Of a stretch of DNA of 64,000 nucleotides, positions 17,668 through 26,080 are shown piece after piece. Below the pieces are notes generated by a model that ran no database searches, had not been told where the DNA came from, and was given only the letters and a program-made list of their open reading frames with translations. The translations under genes and the position numbers were made by a program. Within the stretch, counting starts at the first letter, position 1. Every line of letters starts with the position of its first letter. The stretch comes from Daejeonella sp. (GTDB lineage: Bacteria > Bacteroidota > Bacteroidia > Sphingobacteriales > Sphingobacteriaceae): contig NZ_JAUYSS010000008.1 in assembly GCF_030695525.1 (NCBI RefSeq), positions 1-64,000 on the forward strand, read 5' to 3'.

Positions 17668-18852
17668 CTAGTTACCCAACTGTTTCAGGGCAATATAGGC
17701 CATCAAACCGGTACTTAATTTGAGAGATTCTTCATCCACATCAAATGTCGGTGTATGAACCGAAGACGTTATTCCACGCTCCTTATTGCCTGTACCCAGT
17801 CTATAGAAACAGGCATCAGAAACCTGCGAATAATACGCAAAATCCTCTGCGGCCATCCAGATATCCAGATCCAGAACGTTTTCTTTCCCTAAATAGTCTT
17901 CGGCGTAAGCACGAACCTCTGCTGTTAGCTTTTCTTCATTGATGAGAAATGGATATCCGCGAACAATATTAAAGTCACAGCTGCCACCCATTGCTTCAGC
18001 AATGCCTTCAGCCATTTTCTTCATTTTCTCATGAGCTCTTCCTCTCCAGTCTTCATCCATCGTCCGGAATGTGCCTTCGAGGTAGACCTCATTTGGAATC
18101 ACATTCGTAGCACCATTGGCAATAACCTTACCAAAGGAAAGTACAGATGGTGTCTTGGGATCAGCCACCCGGCTGATGATTTGCTGTAATGCAACAATAA
18201 TATGGGAAGTAATCAGAACTGGGTCAATGTTTTGCTGTGGTTGAGCTCCATGACCACCTTTTCCATGCACAGTCACATATATCTCGTCGGTTGAAGCCAT
18301 GTATTTCCCTGAACGGAAGCCCACTTGTCCTGCCTCGATCAAAGGCATCACATGCTGGCCTATTACAGCATCGGGTTTCGGATTTTCGAGAACGCCTTCT
18401 TTTATCATCATACTTGCACCGCCGGGCAATTTTTCTTCTGCAGGTTGAAAAATCAGTTTCACAGTTCCTCCAAATTCATTTTTTAGTTCAGTTAGGATCT
18501 TTGCTGTTCCAAGAAGGGAGGAGGTATGTGCATCATGCCCGCAAGCGTGCATCACACCCGGATTTTTTGATTTATAAGGCACCTCATTCGCTTCAACAAT
18601 AGGTAGAGCATCCATGTCAGCACGGAGGGCAACAACCGCATCAGAAGGTTTTTCTCCTTTTATGATCGCAACCAAGCCTGTATTCGCCATCTTCTTATAC
18701 TTAATTCCGAGTTCATCCAGCTTCTGTGCTACATAAGCTGAAGTCTGGTATTCATAGAAGGATAACTCAGGATTGGCATGTAAATGCCGGCGGTTCTCAA
18801 CTACATTGCCGTGTATCTCTTTTGCGAGAAGGCTAATCTTATCTTTTAACAT
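17668..18852 (-). CDS. M20 family amidohydrolase (N-acyl amino acid/hippurate hydrolase type)
   Basis: A cytoplasmic metal-dependent amidohydrolase of 394 residues, of the HipO/amino-acylase group. The dinuclear metal site is visible: ALRADMDALPI, then HACGHDAHT, QPAEEKLPGG with the catalytic glutamates, and H in the C-terminal SVHTPTFDVDEES. The lid/dimerisation domain lies between residues about 180 and 300. It removes acyl groups from amino acids or peptides, with the exact substrate unknown. The start overlaps the stop of the upstream SPOR gene (TAATG), so the two are translationally coupled. Confidence 0.9.
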   Translation of the reverse strand: MLKDKISLLAKEIHGNVVENRRHLHANPELSFYEYQTSAYVAQKLDELGIKYKKMANTGLVAIIKGEKPSDAVVALRADMDALPIVEANEVPYKSKNPGVMHACGHDAHTSSLLGTAKILTELKNEFGGTVKLIFQPAEEKLPGGASMMIKEGVLENPKPDAVIGQHVMPLIEAGQVGFRSGKYMASTDEIYVTVHGKGGHGAQPQQNIDPVLITSHIIVALQQIISRVADPKTPSVLSFGKVIANGATNVIPNEVYLEGTFRTMDEDWRGRAHEKMKKMAEGIAEAMGGSCDFNIVRGYPFLINEEKLTAEVRAYAEDYLGKENVLDLDIWMAAEDFAYYSQVSDACFYRLGTGNKERGITSSVHTPTFDVDEESLKLSTGLMAYIALKQLGN

Positions 18853-19256
18853 TACTTAAGAATTATCATTTCGGAAAAAATGAACAAAGAATTATAATAG
18901 TTCCTAAGTTCATTCATAAACTTTTCAGCTTCAAGGCGGGTACGAAAATCCCCCACCCTCAACTTGTAATTTGGCTGAGTATAACTTATATACGTTTTGA
19001 TACCCGGATATCTGTCTTTAAACTTTGCCTGTTCAGAGTAGGCCATCTGGCGATCTAAACCCGAAAAGATCTGCACCCTGAACCCTGATAAAGTCACATT
19101 ATTACCGGAAACACCTGCCCTGTTCAATTCAAGTCGACGTGCAATCAGACTATCAATTTGCGGGTCTTTAATAACCAAAACAGTACCCTTCTCCTGAGCT
19201 GAAAGCTCCTGAAAACACATAATTAGAATAAATCCGAAGAGAAATTTCCAACGCAT
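18852..19256 (-). CDS. SPOR domain periplasmic protein
   Basis: A small secreted protein (134 residues) with a signal peptide (MRWKFLFGFILIMCFQELSAQ) and one C-terminal SPOR domain. The domain runs from about residue 57 (GFRVQIFSGLDRQMAYSEQA) to the end (YKLRVGDFRTRLEAEKFMNE). SPOR domains bind denuded peptidoglycan glycans at division sites. It sits 4 nt after the secA stop and overlaps the M20 gene by one base, so the three genes may form one unit. Confidence 0.85.
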   Translation of the reverse strand: MRWKFLFGFILIMCFQELSAQEKGTVLVIKDPQIDSLIARRLELNRAGVSGNNVTLSGFRVQIFSGLDRQMAYSEQAKFKDRYPGIKTYISYTQPNYKLRVGDFRTRLEAEKFMNELRNYYNSLFIFSEMIILK

Positions 19257-19260
19257 TCTT

Positions 19261-22200
19261 TTAATCGGCTCCTATTCCATGGCAGTTCTTGTATTTCTTC
19301 CCACTTCCGCAAGGGCATGGATCATTTCTGCCTATTTTCTGTTCCACCCTGATCGGCTGAGTCTTTTGTAGTTCTCTGGTATCATCAACCGGCATTCCTC
19401 CTGAAGCCTGATTAAGTTCAGGCTTTGAAACCTTTAGCTTGCTCAGATCCTGACGTGGTTGAGGACGAGCCTCACGTACCTGACCCGGATCCTGAGAAGG
19501 AATATTTCCCTTGAAAAGGAAACTGACGATATCTTTATTAACGGTTGCAAGCATTTGTTTGAACATACTAAATGCTTCCATTTTGTACACAATCAAAGGA
19601 TCTTTCTGCTCATAAACTGCATTCTGAACTGACTGCTTCAATTCATCCATTTCACGCAGATGCTCTTTCCAGGCATCGTCAATAAGTGCCAACACCACAC
19701 TCTTTTCGAAGGCCTTAAATACCTCATAACCATTGCTATCAACAGCTTTTTTAAGGTTAGTTGCAACCTGTACTGACCGAATTCCATCCGAGAATGGAAC
19801 TACAATATTCTCAATCTGATCACCACGTTCTTTAAAAACATCTCTTAAAACCGGAAGCGTTTGATTTGCAATTGCCTCAAGTTTACGGTGATAGAAATCG
19901 TTGATTTTTTCAAAAACTTCGTCAGTAAGGCTATGGGCATTACTTGATGCAAATTGTTTTTCAGTAAGTTCAGGATCTACAGAGAAAATACGGATGATCT
20001 CCATTTGAAAGCCTTCAAAATTGCCCTGATCCTTGTACTCTGATACAACATCTTCAACCACGTCAAAAATAGTATTGTTCAGATCAACATCCAGGCGCTC
20101 GCCAAATAATGCATTCTTACGTTTTGCATAAACTACAGTACGCTGTGAGTTCATTACATCATCATATTCCAATAATCTCTTACGAACGCCGAAGTTGTTT
20201 TCCTCAACTTTACGCTGCGCGCGCTCAATGGATTTGGTGATCATTGAATGCTGAATTACTTCGCCTTCTTCAATCCCCATTCTGAGCATAATATTGGATA
20301 TCCGCTCAGAACCGAATAAACGCATCAGGTTATCTTCAAGAGATACAAAAAACTGACTGGAACCCGGATCACCCTGACGGCCTGCACGACCACGTAACTG
20401 CCTGTCGACACGACGTGATTCGTGCCGTTCGGTACCTACAATCGCTAAACCCCCGGCATCCTTTACACCCGGGCCGAGTTTGATATCCGTACCACGTCCA
20501 GCCATATTCGTAGCAATTGTAACGGTTCCTGCCTGTCCGGCTTCCGCAACGATGTCTGCTTCCTTCTGGTGAAGTTTTGCGTTCAAAACGTTATGCTTGA
20601 TACCTCTTAACTTAAGCATCCTGCTCAGCAATTCAGAAATCTCCACGGAAGTTGTACCAACCAATACAGGCCTGCCGGCTTCTGTTAATCTTGTAATTTC
20701 ATCTGCAACAGCATTGTATTTCTCACGAACGGTACGGTAAACCATATCTTCATGATCCTTACGCTGAGCAGTCACATTGGTTGGAATCTCAACAACATCC
20801 AGTTTGTAGATCTGCCAAAGCTCTCCGGCCTCGGTTACAGCCGTTCCGGTCATACCACATAATTTATGGTACATCCTGAAGAAGTTCTGCAGGGTAATGG
20901 TTGCATAGGTTTGAGTTGCATCCTCAACCTTCACGTTTTCTTTAGCCTCAATCGCCTGATGTAATCCGTCAGAATAACGACGGCCATCCATGATCCGGCC
21001 TGTCTGCTCATCAACCAATTTGATTTTTCCCTCATCAACAATATATTCCACATCAATCTCAAAGAGGGTATAAGCTTTAAGCAATTGATTTACAGAGTGT
21101 ATACGTTCAGACTTTATCGAGAAATCACGCATTAAAGCATCTTTCTTCTCAATTTTTTCTTCGGTAGATAGTGCAGATTTTTCAAGATCTGCGATCTCTG
21201 TACCCACATCCGGCATCACAAAGAAGCTTTGATCTTCACCTGAGGCAGTGATCAGTTCAATCCCCTTTTCAGCCAATTCAACCTGATTATTTTTTTCATC
21301 AATCACAAAGAAAAGCTCAGCATCTGCCTTCGGCATTTCCTTGTTCTGATTCTCCATGTGATAATTTTCTGCCTTTGTAAGAACCTGCTTCATACCGGGT
21401 TCACTCAGAAATTTGATCAGGGCCTTATTTTTTGGCAAACCCCGGTATGCTCTCAAAAGGGCTAATCCACCCTCTGTCGGACCGGCATGCCCTTCATTAA
21501 TAAGTTTTTTGGCTTCATTGAGAACACCATTCACGTAATTTTTCTGCGCAGTTACCAGACGTTCAATACGGGGTTTCAATTCATAGAATTCATGTTCATC
21601 ACCTCTTGGAATCGGACCTGAGATTATCAAAGGAGTTCTGGCATCATCAATCAATACCGAGTCAACCTCATCCACCATTGCAAAATGCAGTTTACGCTGA
21701 ACCAGGCTTTCCGGATTCAGTGTCATATTGTCACGCAGGTAATCGAAACCAAATTCGTTATTGGTACCAAAAGTAATATCAGCCAGGTAGGCTTTACGGC
21801 GTTCTTCAGAATTTGGCTGATGTTTATCGATACAATCAACTGTTAATCCGTGAAATTCAAATAGTGGCCCATTCCATTCCGAGTCACGTCTTGCCAGGTA
21901 ATCATTCACTGTAACGATATGAACACCCTGTCCGGATAATGCATTCAGGTAGGCAGGTAAAGTTCCAACAAGGGTTTTACCCTCACCTGTTGCCATCTCT
22001 GCAATTTTGCCCTGGTGAAGTACAACACCCCCAATCAGCTGAACATCATAATGGATCATATTCCAGGTCACTTCAGTACCGGCAGCAAGCCAGGTATTGT
22101 GGTGAATAGCCTTATCACCCTGAATTATGACATTCTTCTTGCGGGCAGCCAGCTCTCTGTCGGCCTGTGTTGCGGTAACTTCTATTGTTGTGTTTTCTGT

Positions 22201-22563
22201 GAATCGTCTTGCAGTATCTTTCATAACTGCAAAGGCCTCAGGTAAAATTTCAATCAGGACTTTCTCCAGTTCCTTATCACGATCTTTCTGAAGCTTATCC
22301 AACTCATCATAAAGTGCCGTCTTTTCATTAATGGGCAGATCCTCAGATTCGGCTTTGGTCTTCACGACCGCAATCTCTTTGTCTATTTCTTCAAGAAATT
22401 CCTGTATACGGGCTTTGAAATCAAGGGTTCTTTGCCTTAGTTCATCATTGCTCAAGGAATGTAGTTTGGCATATTCTTCTTTAGTTTTATCGACTAAAGG
22501 TTGAATCAGTTTTATATCACGATTGGATTTGCTACCGAAAAGTTTACTTAAAATTGCTAACAT
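19261..22563 (-). CDS. secA: Preprotein translocase ATPase SecA
   Basis: The motor that pushes unfolded preproteins through SecYEG. It shows all hallmarks: [17 protein letters not shown] (Walker A, near residue 190), [36 protein letters not shown], and later [13 protein letters not shown] and [19 protein letters not shown]. It ends in the SEC-C zinc motif ([17 protein letters not shown]). At 1100 residues it is longer than E. coli SecA; the extra length lies mainly in the insertions around residues 320-480 that are usual in Bacteroidota. The promoter-like TAATTTTG lies about 83 nt upstream. Confidence 0.98.
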   Translation of the reverse strand: MLAILSKLFGSKSNRDIKLIQPLVDKTKEEYAKLHSLSNDELRQRTLDFKARIQEFLEEIDKEIAVVKTKAESEDLPINEKTALYDELDKLQKDRDKELEKVLIEILPEAFAVMKDTARRFTENTTIEVTATQADRELAARKKNVIIQGDKAIHHNTWLAAGTEVTWNMIHYDVQLIGGVVLHQGKIAEMATGEGKTLVGTLPAYLNALSGQGVHIVTVNDYLARRDSEWNGPLFEFHGLTVDCIDKHQPNSEERRKAYLADITFGTNNEFGFDYLRDNMTLNPESLVQRKLHFAMVDEVDSVLIDDARTPLIISGPIPRGDEHEFYELKPRIERLVTAQKNYVNGVLNEAKKLINEGHAGPTEGGLALLRAYRGLPKNKALIKFLSEPGMKQVLTKAENYHMENQNKEMPKADAELFFVIDEKNNQVELAEKGIELITASGEDQSFFVMPDVGTEIADLEKSALSTEEKIEKKDALMRDFSIKSERIHSVNQLLKAYTLFEIDVEYIVDEGKIKLVDEQTGRIMDGRRYSDGLHQAIEAKENVKVEDATQTYATITLQNFFRMYHKLCGMTGTAVTEAGELWQIYKLDVVEIPTNVTAQRKDHEDMVYRTVREKYNAVADEITRLTEAGRPVLVGTTSVEISELLSRMLKLRGIKHNVLNAKLHQKEADIVAEAGQAGTVTIATNMAGRGTDIKLGPGVKDAGGLAIVGTERHESRRVDRQLRGRAGRQGDPGSSQFFVSLEDNLMRLFGSERISNIMLRMGIEEGEVIQHSMITKSIERAQRKVEENNFGVRKRLLEYDDVMNSQRTVVYAKRKNALFGERLDVDLNNTIFDVVEDVVSEYKDQGNFEGFQMEIIRIFSVDPELTEKQFASSNAHSLTDEVFEKINDFYHRKLEAIANQTLPVLRDVFKERGDQIENIVVPFSDGIRSVQVATNLKKAVDSNGYEVFKAFEKSVVLALIDDAWKEHLREMDELKQSVQNAVYEQKDPLIVYKMEAFSMFKQMLATVNKDIVSFLFKGNIPSQDPGQVREARPQPRQDLSKLKVSKPELNQASGGMPVDDTRELQKTQPIRVEQKIGRNDPCPCGSGKKYKNCHGIGAD

Positions 22564-22645
22564 GTGTATGTGAAATATTGAAATTCAATTTATACAAGAA
22601 TTACGCCACTACCTTTTTATGGTCAGTTTGGCATAATTCAGGGGG

Positions 22646-22653
22646 CAAAATTA
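22646..22653 (-). promoter_or_regulatory. -7 promoter element TAATTTTG for secA
   Basis: Minus-strand TAATTTTG matches TAnnTTTG exactly, 83 nt before the secA ATG. No clear -33 TTTG was confirmed. Confidence 0.4.
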
Positions 22654-22878
22654 CGATTATTAATGAGAAAAGTGGATTGTTGATTCTGCCAGATTAAGAA
22701 GCCTGAGGATACACAAAACAGAAGAAAATCCAAAAGACAGATTTGGTTTTACTAAAAATAGACAGGGCTTATCCTAATATTCAAAATAAGGAAGGGTAAA
22801 AAAATACGGTTAAAATTGCTGGATTAGGCTTTGGAGCCACAATAATTGATTTTGAAACCAATACCTGTGTGTTATAGG

Positions 22879-23160
22879 CTAGTTCAGCCCTTTCCTGCGG
22901 AGTATTTCCGGCAAGAAATCACGTTCTATTTCTCCTCTGGTCGGTGTTCTCACCGTACCAGGCACGATTATATCATTGTTCGGTGATAACACAGTGATAA
23001 CACCAACCACAGGGAAATTACCATTAGCCGGAAGATACTTCCTCCGGCAAGGTTTATTTTACCCGGGGCTGTTTTTCATCGGGTCAGACAGCCCGGCACT
23101 GCTGCTACACTTCCAGAAATTAAATAAAGAAATGCCCTGCTGGCGCACGCGCAATGTCAT
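22879..23160 (-). pseudogene. Interrupted reading frame or structured repeat module
   Basis: On the minus strand an ATG at 23160 opens a 33-codon frame (MTLRVRQQGISLF...) that ends in TAA at 23059-23061. The same frame then stays open for 59 more codons (through GVITVLSPNNDIIVPGTVR and GEIERDFLPEILRRKGLN) to TAG at 22879-22881. This may be a decayed gene, or chance coding in a repeat. The DNA also folds well: CGGTG/CACCG (22942-22955), tandem GTGATAACAC (22983 and 22994), GCCGGA/TCCGGC (23027-23048) and GGGCTGT/ACAGCCC (23066-23094). I recognise no protein family. Confidence 0.35.
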
Positions 23161-23892
23161 TAAGTTAGTGTCTTAATTATTTGATATACAGTTTTTAATA
23201 TATATTCAGGATTTTTATAATTCCGTTTGATTTCAAATTTTATACCGCTCATAGCCGCGGAGGCTAATCACTTTTTCCTTGATGAAAAAGTAACCAAAAA
23301 ATCAAGACAAAACGAAGCTCCCACTACTAGAGGCCATACACCCGGCCCGCCGTTTTGTCCTCCCCACGCACGGGAAATCCTGGTTCATTTTAGATTAATT
23401 ACTCATTATCGAGATTCGAAGATTACTAAGATTAACGTTAAAGGTTTATGAATGTTCATCTATCAACGGCTGCGTACAGGGCTATGGATGTCAGTGCTAC
23501 GGCAATTTTGAATTTACCGCCCTGTCCAATGCCGCAAAAAAGTATATGAATGTTATTGCAAGGCGATACGCCTAGGATCCTGATAATTAATCTCAATATT
23601 TTTTTTAAACGCCACGCTAGCAGCCCCCATTAATAAGCTTTCTTCCGCATTGGCTGGTGCGGCAACGATTGTCCAGGCCTAAGCAGAACCCTTCAAAGCA
23701 TCAGGCGCAGCGGCGGCATTTTGGTCCTTTTCTGCTGCAGGAAAAGGACTAGGCCCCGCGGCCATGAGCGGGTAATATATCCCAGAGATTGAAATTGATA
23801 GTTGAAAACATTAAAAGAAGAAATTAACATGCTAATCAGATTTTATATGTAAATAGTTTAACTTAATGAAATTGCGCGCGCACCAGCACGGG
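23135..23892. repeat. Outer inverted-repeat pair spanning about 0.75 kb
   Basis: TGCTGGCGCACGCGCAATGT plus CATTAAGTTA (23138-23167) recurs in inverse orientation at 23859-23888 with three mismatches over about 29 bp and a 1-nt indel just outside. The core AATGTCATTAAGTTA occurs again at 47252-47266. The differences change amino acids in both flanking micro-frames (MTLRVRQQG versus MKLRAHQHG), so the similarity is at the DNA level. Confidence 0.7.
23245..23771. mobile_element. Non-autonomous element with 16-bp terminal inverted repeats
   Basis: The ends are CCGCTCATAGCCGCGG (23245-23260) and CCGCGGCCATGAGCGG (23756-23771), inverse with one mismatch. The left half encodes an apparent FLDEKVTKKSRQNEAP peptide that I recall as a common false ORF in Bacteroidota spacers. 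The right end holds the hairpin GTCCTTTTC-TGCTGCAG-GAAAAGGAC (23724-23749). No transposase is present, so the element would have to be moved in trans or copied by another route. It lies inside the outer inverted-repeat pair. Confidence 0.6.
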
Positions 23893-23940
23893 ACACTTGG
23901 CGAATTAGTTAAAGCATTCTTTTTGAACTCAAAGAAAAAA

Positions 23941-23966
23941 CCACTGTAACAAGTGGCTTTTTTATT
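23941..23966 (+). terminator. Hairpin with U-tract upstream of the orphan gene
   Basis: CCACT-GTAACA-AGTGG (23941-23956) is followed by CTTTTTTATTT and preceded by AAAAAA, so it can work in both directions. There is no real plus-strand gene before it. It may end a transcript of the repeat island or be left from a lost element. Confidence 0.6.
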
Positions 23967-23991
23967 TGGCTGATAGTTGGTATGTTTAAGT

Positions 23992-24432
23992 ATGGATGGC
24001 GTAGACAATATCATTAAGGAATTTGTAAAGTATGGTGGAATATACCCTTTCAATAAAAGCGATGTATTTGATGTAGCTGATGTAAATAGATTGAAGTCTG
24101 AGGGTATAATTGAACATCAAAAAAGAACTACTTGGCGGCTAACTAAAAAGGGTTGGCAAATAGTTGAATCAGGGAAAAGCTGGCGTGAATGGCAGGATCA
24201 TTCAAGTATTACAAGTATTCACATTGGGCATAATATCTCAAATTCAACCATGAATCATTCTGATTTGTCCACAAATGCTTTAAACTCGCCTATCACTATG
24301 CCTGCTAGTATACAAAGTAAACAAAGTATAATGGTAGGTATATTAAAATTAATTTCTGAAAATATTGTTAAGGTCATAATCGGCGTTGTTGTAGGATTAT
24401 TAGCTATTTATTTCGGTATAACCAGTGTTTAG
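23992..24432 (+). CDS. Orphan small membrane protein with helix-turn-helix-like N-terminus
   Basis: Not recognised by name. The 146-residue product starts at the ATG at 23992; a TTG 15 nt upstream is possible. Residues about 1-65 (MDGVDNIIKEFVKYGG, VNRLKSEGIIEHQKRTTWRL) look like a winged-helix fold. A linker rich in Asn, Ser, Thr and His follows (SIHIGHNISNSTMNHSDLS). One C-terminal membrane helix comes last (VKVIIGVVVGLLAIYFGI). A soluble sensing domain, an N/S-rich stretch and a terminal membrane helix resembles the layout of small membrane-tethered effectors, but that is only an architectural comparison. It stands alone next to the repeat island and has markedly A+T-rich codons. Confidence 0.6.
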   Translation: MDGVDNIIKEFVKYGGIYPFNKSDVFDVADVNRLKSEGIIEHQKRTTWRLTKKGWQIVESGKSWREWQDHSSITSIHIGHNISNSTMNHSDLSTNALNSPITMPASIQSKQSIMVGILKLISENIVKVIIGVVVGLLAIYFGITSV

Positions 24433-24439
24433 TGGCCAT

Positions 24440-24610
24440 TGCTTTTATCCCAACTCGTATGTAGTTACCCTCCAAAGGGGGAAAGCATGGTGCCTAAGGA
24501 ATTTGAATAAAGAGGAAAATTTTTTCTGATAGCAGTGTATCTAGGCGTCCCGTATCCCCCGCCTGTCCAAAGGACTCCTTCGGAGAGGGGGAATTAAAGG
24601 GGGAGGTAAT
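24440..24610. repeat. CCCTCC-AAAGG-GGGAGG type spacer repeat
   Basis: The spacer contains CCCTCCAAAGGGGGAAAGC (24469-24487) and CCTGTCCAAAGGACTCCTTC followed by GGAGAGGGGGAATTAAAGGGGGAGG. It belongs to the same C/G-rich palindrome type as the insertion found inside miaB at 50169-50251. Confidence 0.5.
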
Positions 24611-24618
24611 TTATATTA

Positions 24619-26064
24619 TTACCTGATCACTTTGGTATTTCCGCCATTCGCTATCGCAATATCCATTGGCTTGTTCGTTTTCCAGGAACCGGCTGTGAAA
24701 TCAGGGATTTTAACAGTCATTTGGTTTGCAACCGACCATTCGGTCAAAGGCCCGATGGCACTCCATAATGCCGCATCATATACGTCCTGATCAAGCGGAA
24801 GACCATTCCGAAGACAATCCATTGTACGCCAATCCATTAAAAAATCACCGCCACCATGAGCACCGACCTGCTTCGCAATTTCACCCAGCTTCTTTACAAT
24901 ATTAGGCTCATACTTCTTTTGCAAGGCCTTAAATTCATCATCTGTTATCCAGGTTTGGGCATCAGATCCTCTCCAGGTTTCAGGTGTTGCTTCCCTCGCG
25001 ACAGAAATTTTTTCTACAGGAAACTGGATAGCTGTAGCTTTAGTTCCGCTGATTACCAATCCGTCAGATTTAGGACGGGGTGATGTAACATCATGCTGCA
25101 GCATAATGGTGCGTCCCATATTTGTGCGAATAGTGGTGGTATTCATACTGCCTCTGAAAGGCTTATCGACAAATTGCTTATAAAAATCATCTTTAGCTGC
25201 CATCTTTTTCGCCAGGTCATTCATCATAAAATCATTACCTGAAACTGACACCAGGTACTCGAATTTATCTCCCCGATTAATATTCATTACCTGAGCAATC
25301 GGTCCCAGACCATGGGTTGGATACAGATTACCGGTTCGGCCGATATTCTCCTTTAAACGCCATAGATCATAATACTTATCTTTTGAAAAATGACCATAGA
25401 GCAAATGATGAATATAGGCACCCTCTCCATGAATAATCTCCCCAAAAAATCCTTCCCGAGCGAGGTTTAACATCAAAAGTTCATAAAAACCGTAACAGGC
25501 ATTTTCCATCATCATGCAATGCTTTTTGGTTCTTTCGGAGGTTTCAACCAATTGCCAGCACTCTTCCACTGTTTTTGCGGCCGGCACTTCTATACAAACA
25601 TGTTTTCCCTGATTCATCGCATAAACCGCCATAGGAGTATGCAAATGCCATGGGGTAGCAATAAAAATCAGGTCGATATCTTTACGTTCACAGACCTTTT
25701 TCCAATCCTCTTTGCCGGTATACATGTCGGGTTTGAAATTGGTCTTTTCAATCCTTTTCATTGATGAATCCAACCTGTCCTGACGCAAATCACACAGTGC
25801 CTTTATATCAACCCCTTCAAGAATACTCACCTGGCCAAGATGCGCCGGACCTCTGTTGCCTAAACCAATAAAACCAATTCTGACCACATCGAGCTTAGGT
25901 GCGGCATAGCCCGACATATTAAAATGCTGGATACGAGCTGAATGTTCCTGTTCAGCCCGATTATTTTCAGGTTCTGAAGCAATACCATTCAATACACCTG
26001 TTCCGGCTACGGTAAGCCCTGCCATGCCGGTCAGCTTTAAAAAATCCCTGCGATTGTTTTTCAT
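24619..26064 (-). CDS. GH109-like Gfo/Idh/MocA oxidoreductase
   Basis: Predicted NAD-dependent glycosidase-type enzyme of the GH109 group, whose characterised members remove alpha-N-acetylgalactosamine through an oxidation-elimination route. The leader has a Tat-like twin arginine (MKNNRRDFLKLTGMAGLTVA), so export to the periplasm is likely. It is followed by the dinucleotide motif GFIGLGNRG, the block IDLIFIATPWHLHTPMA, EVPAAKTVEECWQL and FGEIIHGEGAYIHHLL, close to GH109 enzymes. Start chosen at 26064, where the signal begins; the frame extends to 26151 inside the upstream gene. It is last in a three-gene cluster. The exact sugar cannot be assigned. Confidence 0.82.
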   Translation of the reverse strand: MKNNRRDFLKLTGMAGLTVAGTGVLNGIASEPENNRAEQEHSARIQHFNMSGYAAPKLDVVRIGFIGLGNRGPAHLGQVSILEGVDIKALCDLRQDRLDSSMKRIEKTNFKPDMYTGKEDWKKVCERKDIDLIFIATPWHLHTPMAVYAMNQGKHVCIEVPAAKTVEECWQLVETSERTKKHCMMMENACYGFYELLMLNLAREGFFGEIIHGEGAYIHHLLYGHFSKDKYYDLWRLKENIGRTGNLYPTHGLGPIAQVMNINRGDKFEYLVSVSGNDFMMNDLAKKMAAKDDFYKQFVDKPFRGSMNTTTIRTNMGRTIMLQHDVTSPRPKSDGLVISGTKATAIQFPVEKISVAREATPETWRGSDAQTWITDDEFKALQKKYEPNIVKKLGEIAKQVGAHGGGDFLMDWRTMDCLRNGLPLDQDVYDAALWSAIGPLTEWSVANQMTVKIPDFTAGSWKTNKPMDIAIANGGNTKVIR

Positions 26065-26080
26065 AATAGAATACTGTTTT

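Larger units (their letters stand above)
22564..23991. other. Gene-free repeat island between secA and an orphan membrane gene
   Basis: These 1.43 kb hold no credible intact gene. From left to right: the secA leader and promoter (22564-22660); plain A+T-rich spacer (22660-22870); a cluster of GC-rich hairpins (22879-23138); an outer inverted repeat (23135-23166 / 23859-23892); a 527-bp inner element with 16-bp terminal inverted repeats (23245-23771); and a hairpin with a U-tract (23941-23966). Short frames in this stretch look like products of repeats rather than proteins. Confidence 0.75.

Noticed and set aside
22976-23176. Plus-strand open frame of 66 codons in the hairpin cluster
   Set aside because: It runs through several hairpins and into the outer inverted repeat, with no protein-like motif.
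23227-23451. Open frame of 74 codons containing FLDEKVTKKSRQNEAP
   Set aside because: It starts before the terminal inverted repeat and is composed of repeat DNA; similar peptides are familiar as false ORFs in Bacteroidota spacers.
22879-23892. CRISPR array in the repeat island
   Set aside because: The repeats are inverted and few, not regularly spaced direct repeats with unique spacers, and no cas gene is present.
23866-23949. 27-codon micro-frame MKLRAHQHG... ending at the hairpin
   Set aside because: Its similarity to the MTLRVRQQG frame is explained by the DNA repeat; all differences are nonsynonymous and there is an indel.
23859-23960. tRNA gene or attachment-site remnant before the orphan gene
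   Set aside because: No cloverleaf, T-loop or acceptor stem could be built; no integrase is nearby.
23832-24053. Minus-strand frame of 73 codons antisense to the orphan gene
   Set aside because: It crosses the terminator-like hairpin and the repeat arm and has no recognisable sequence.
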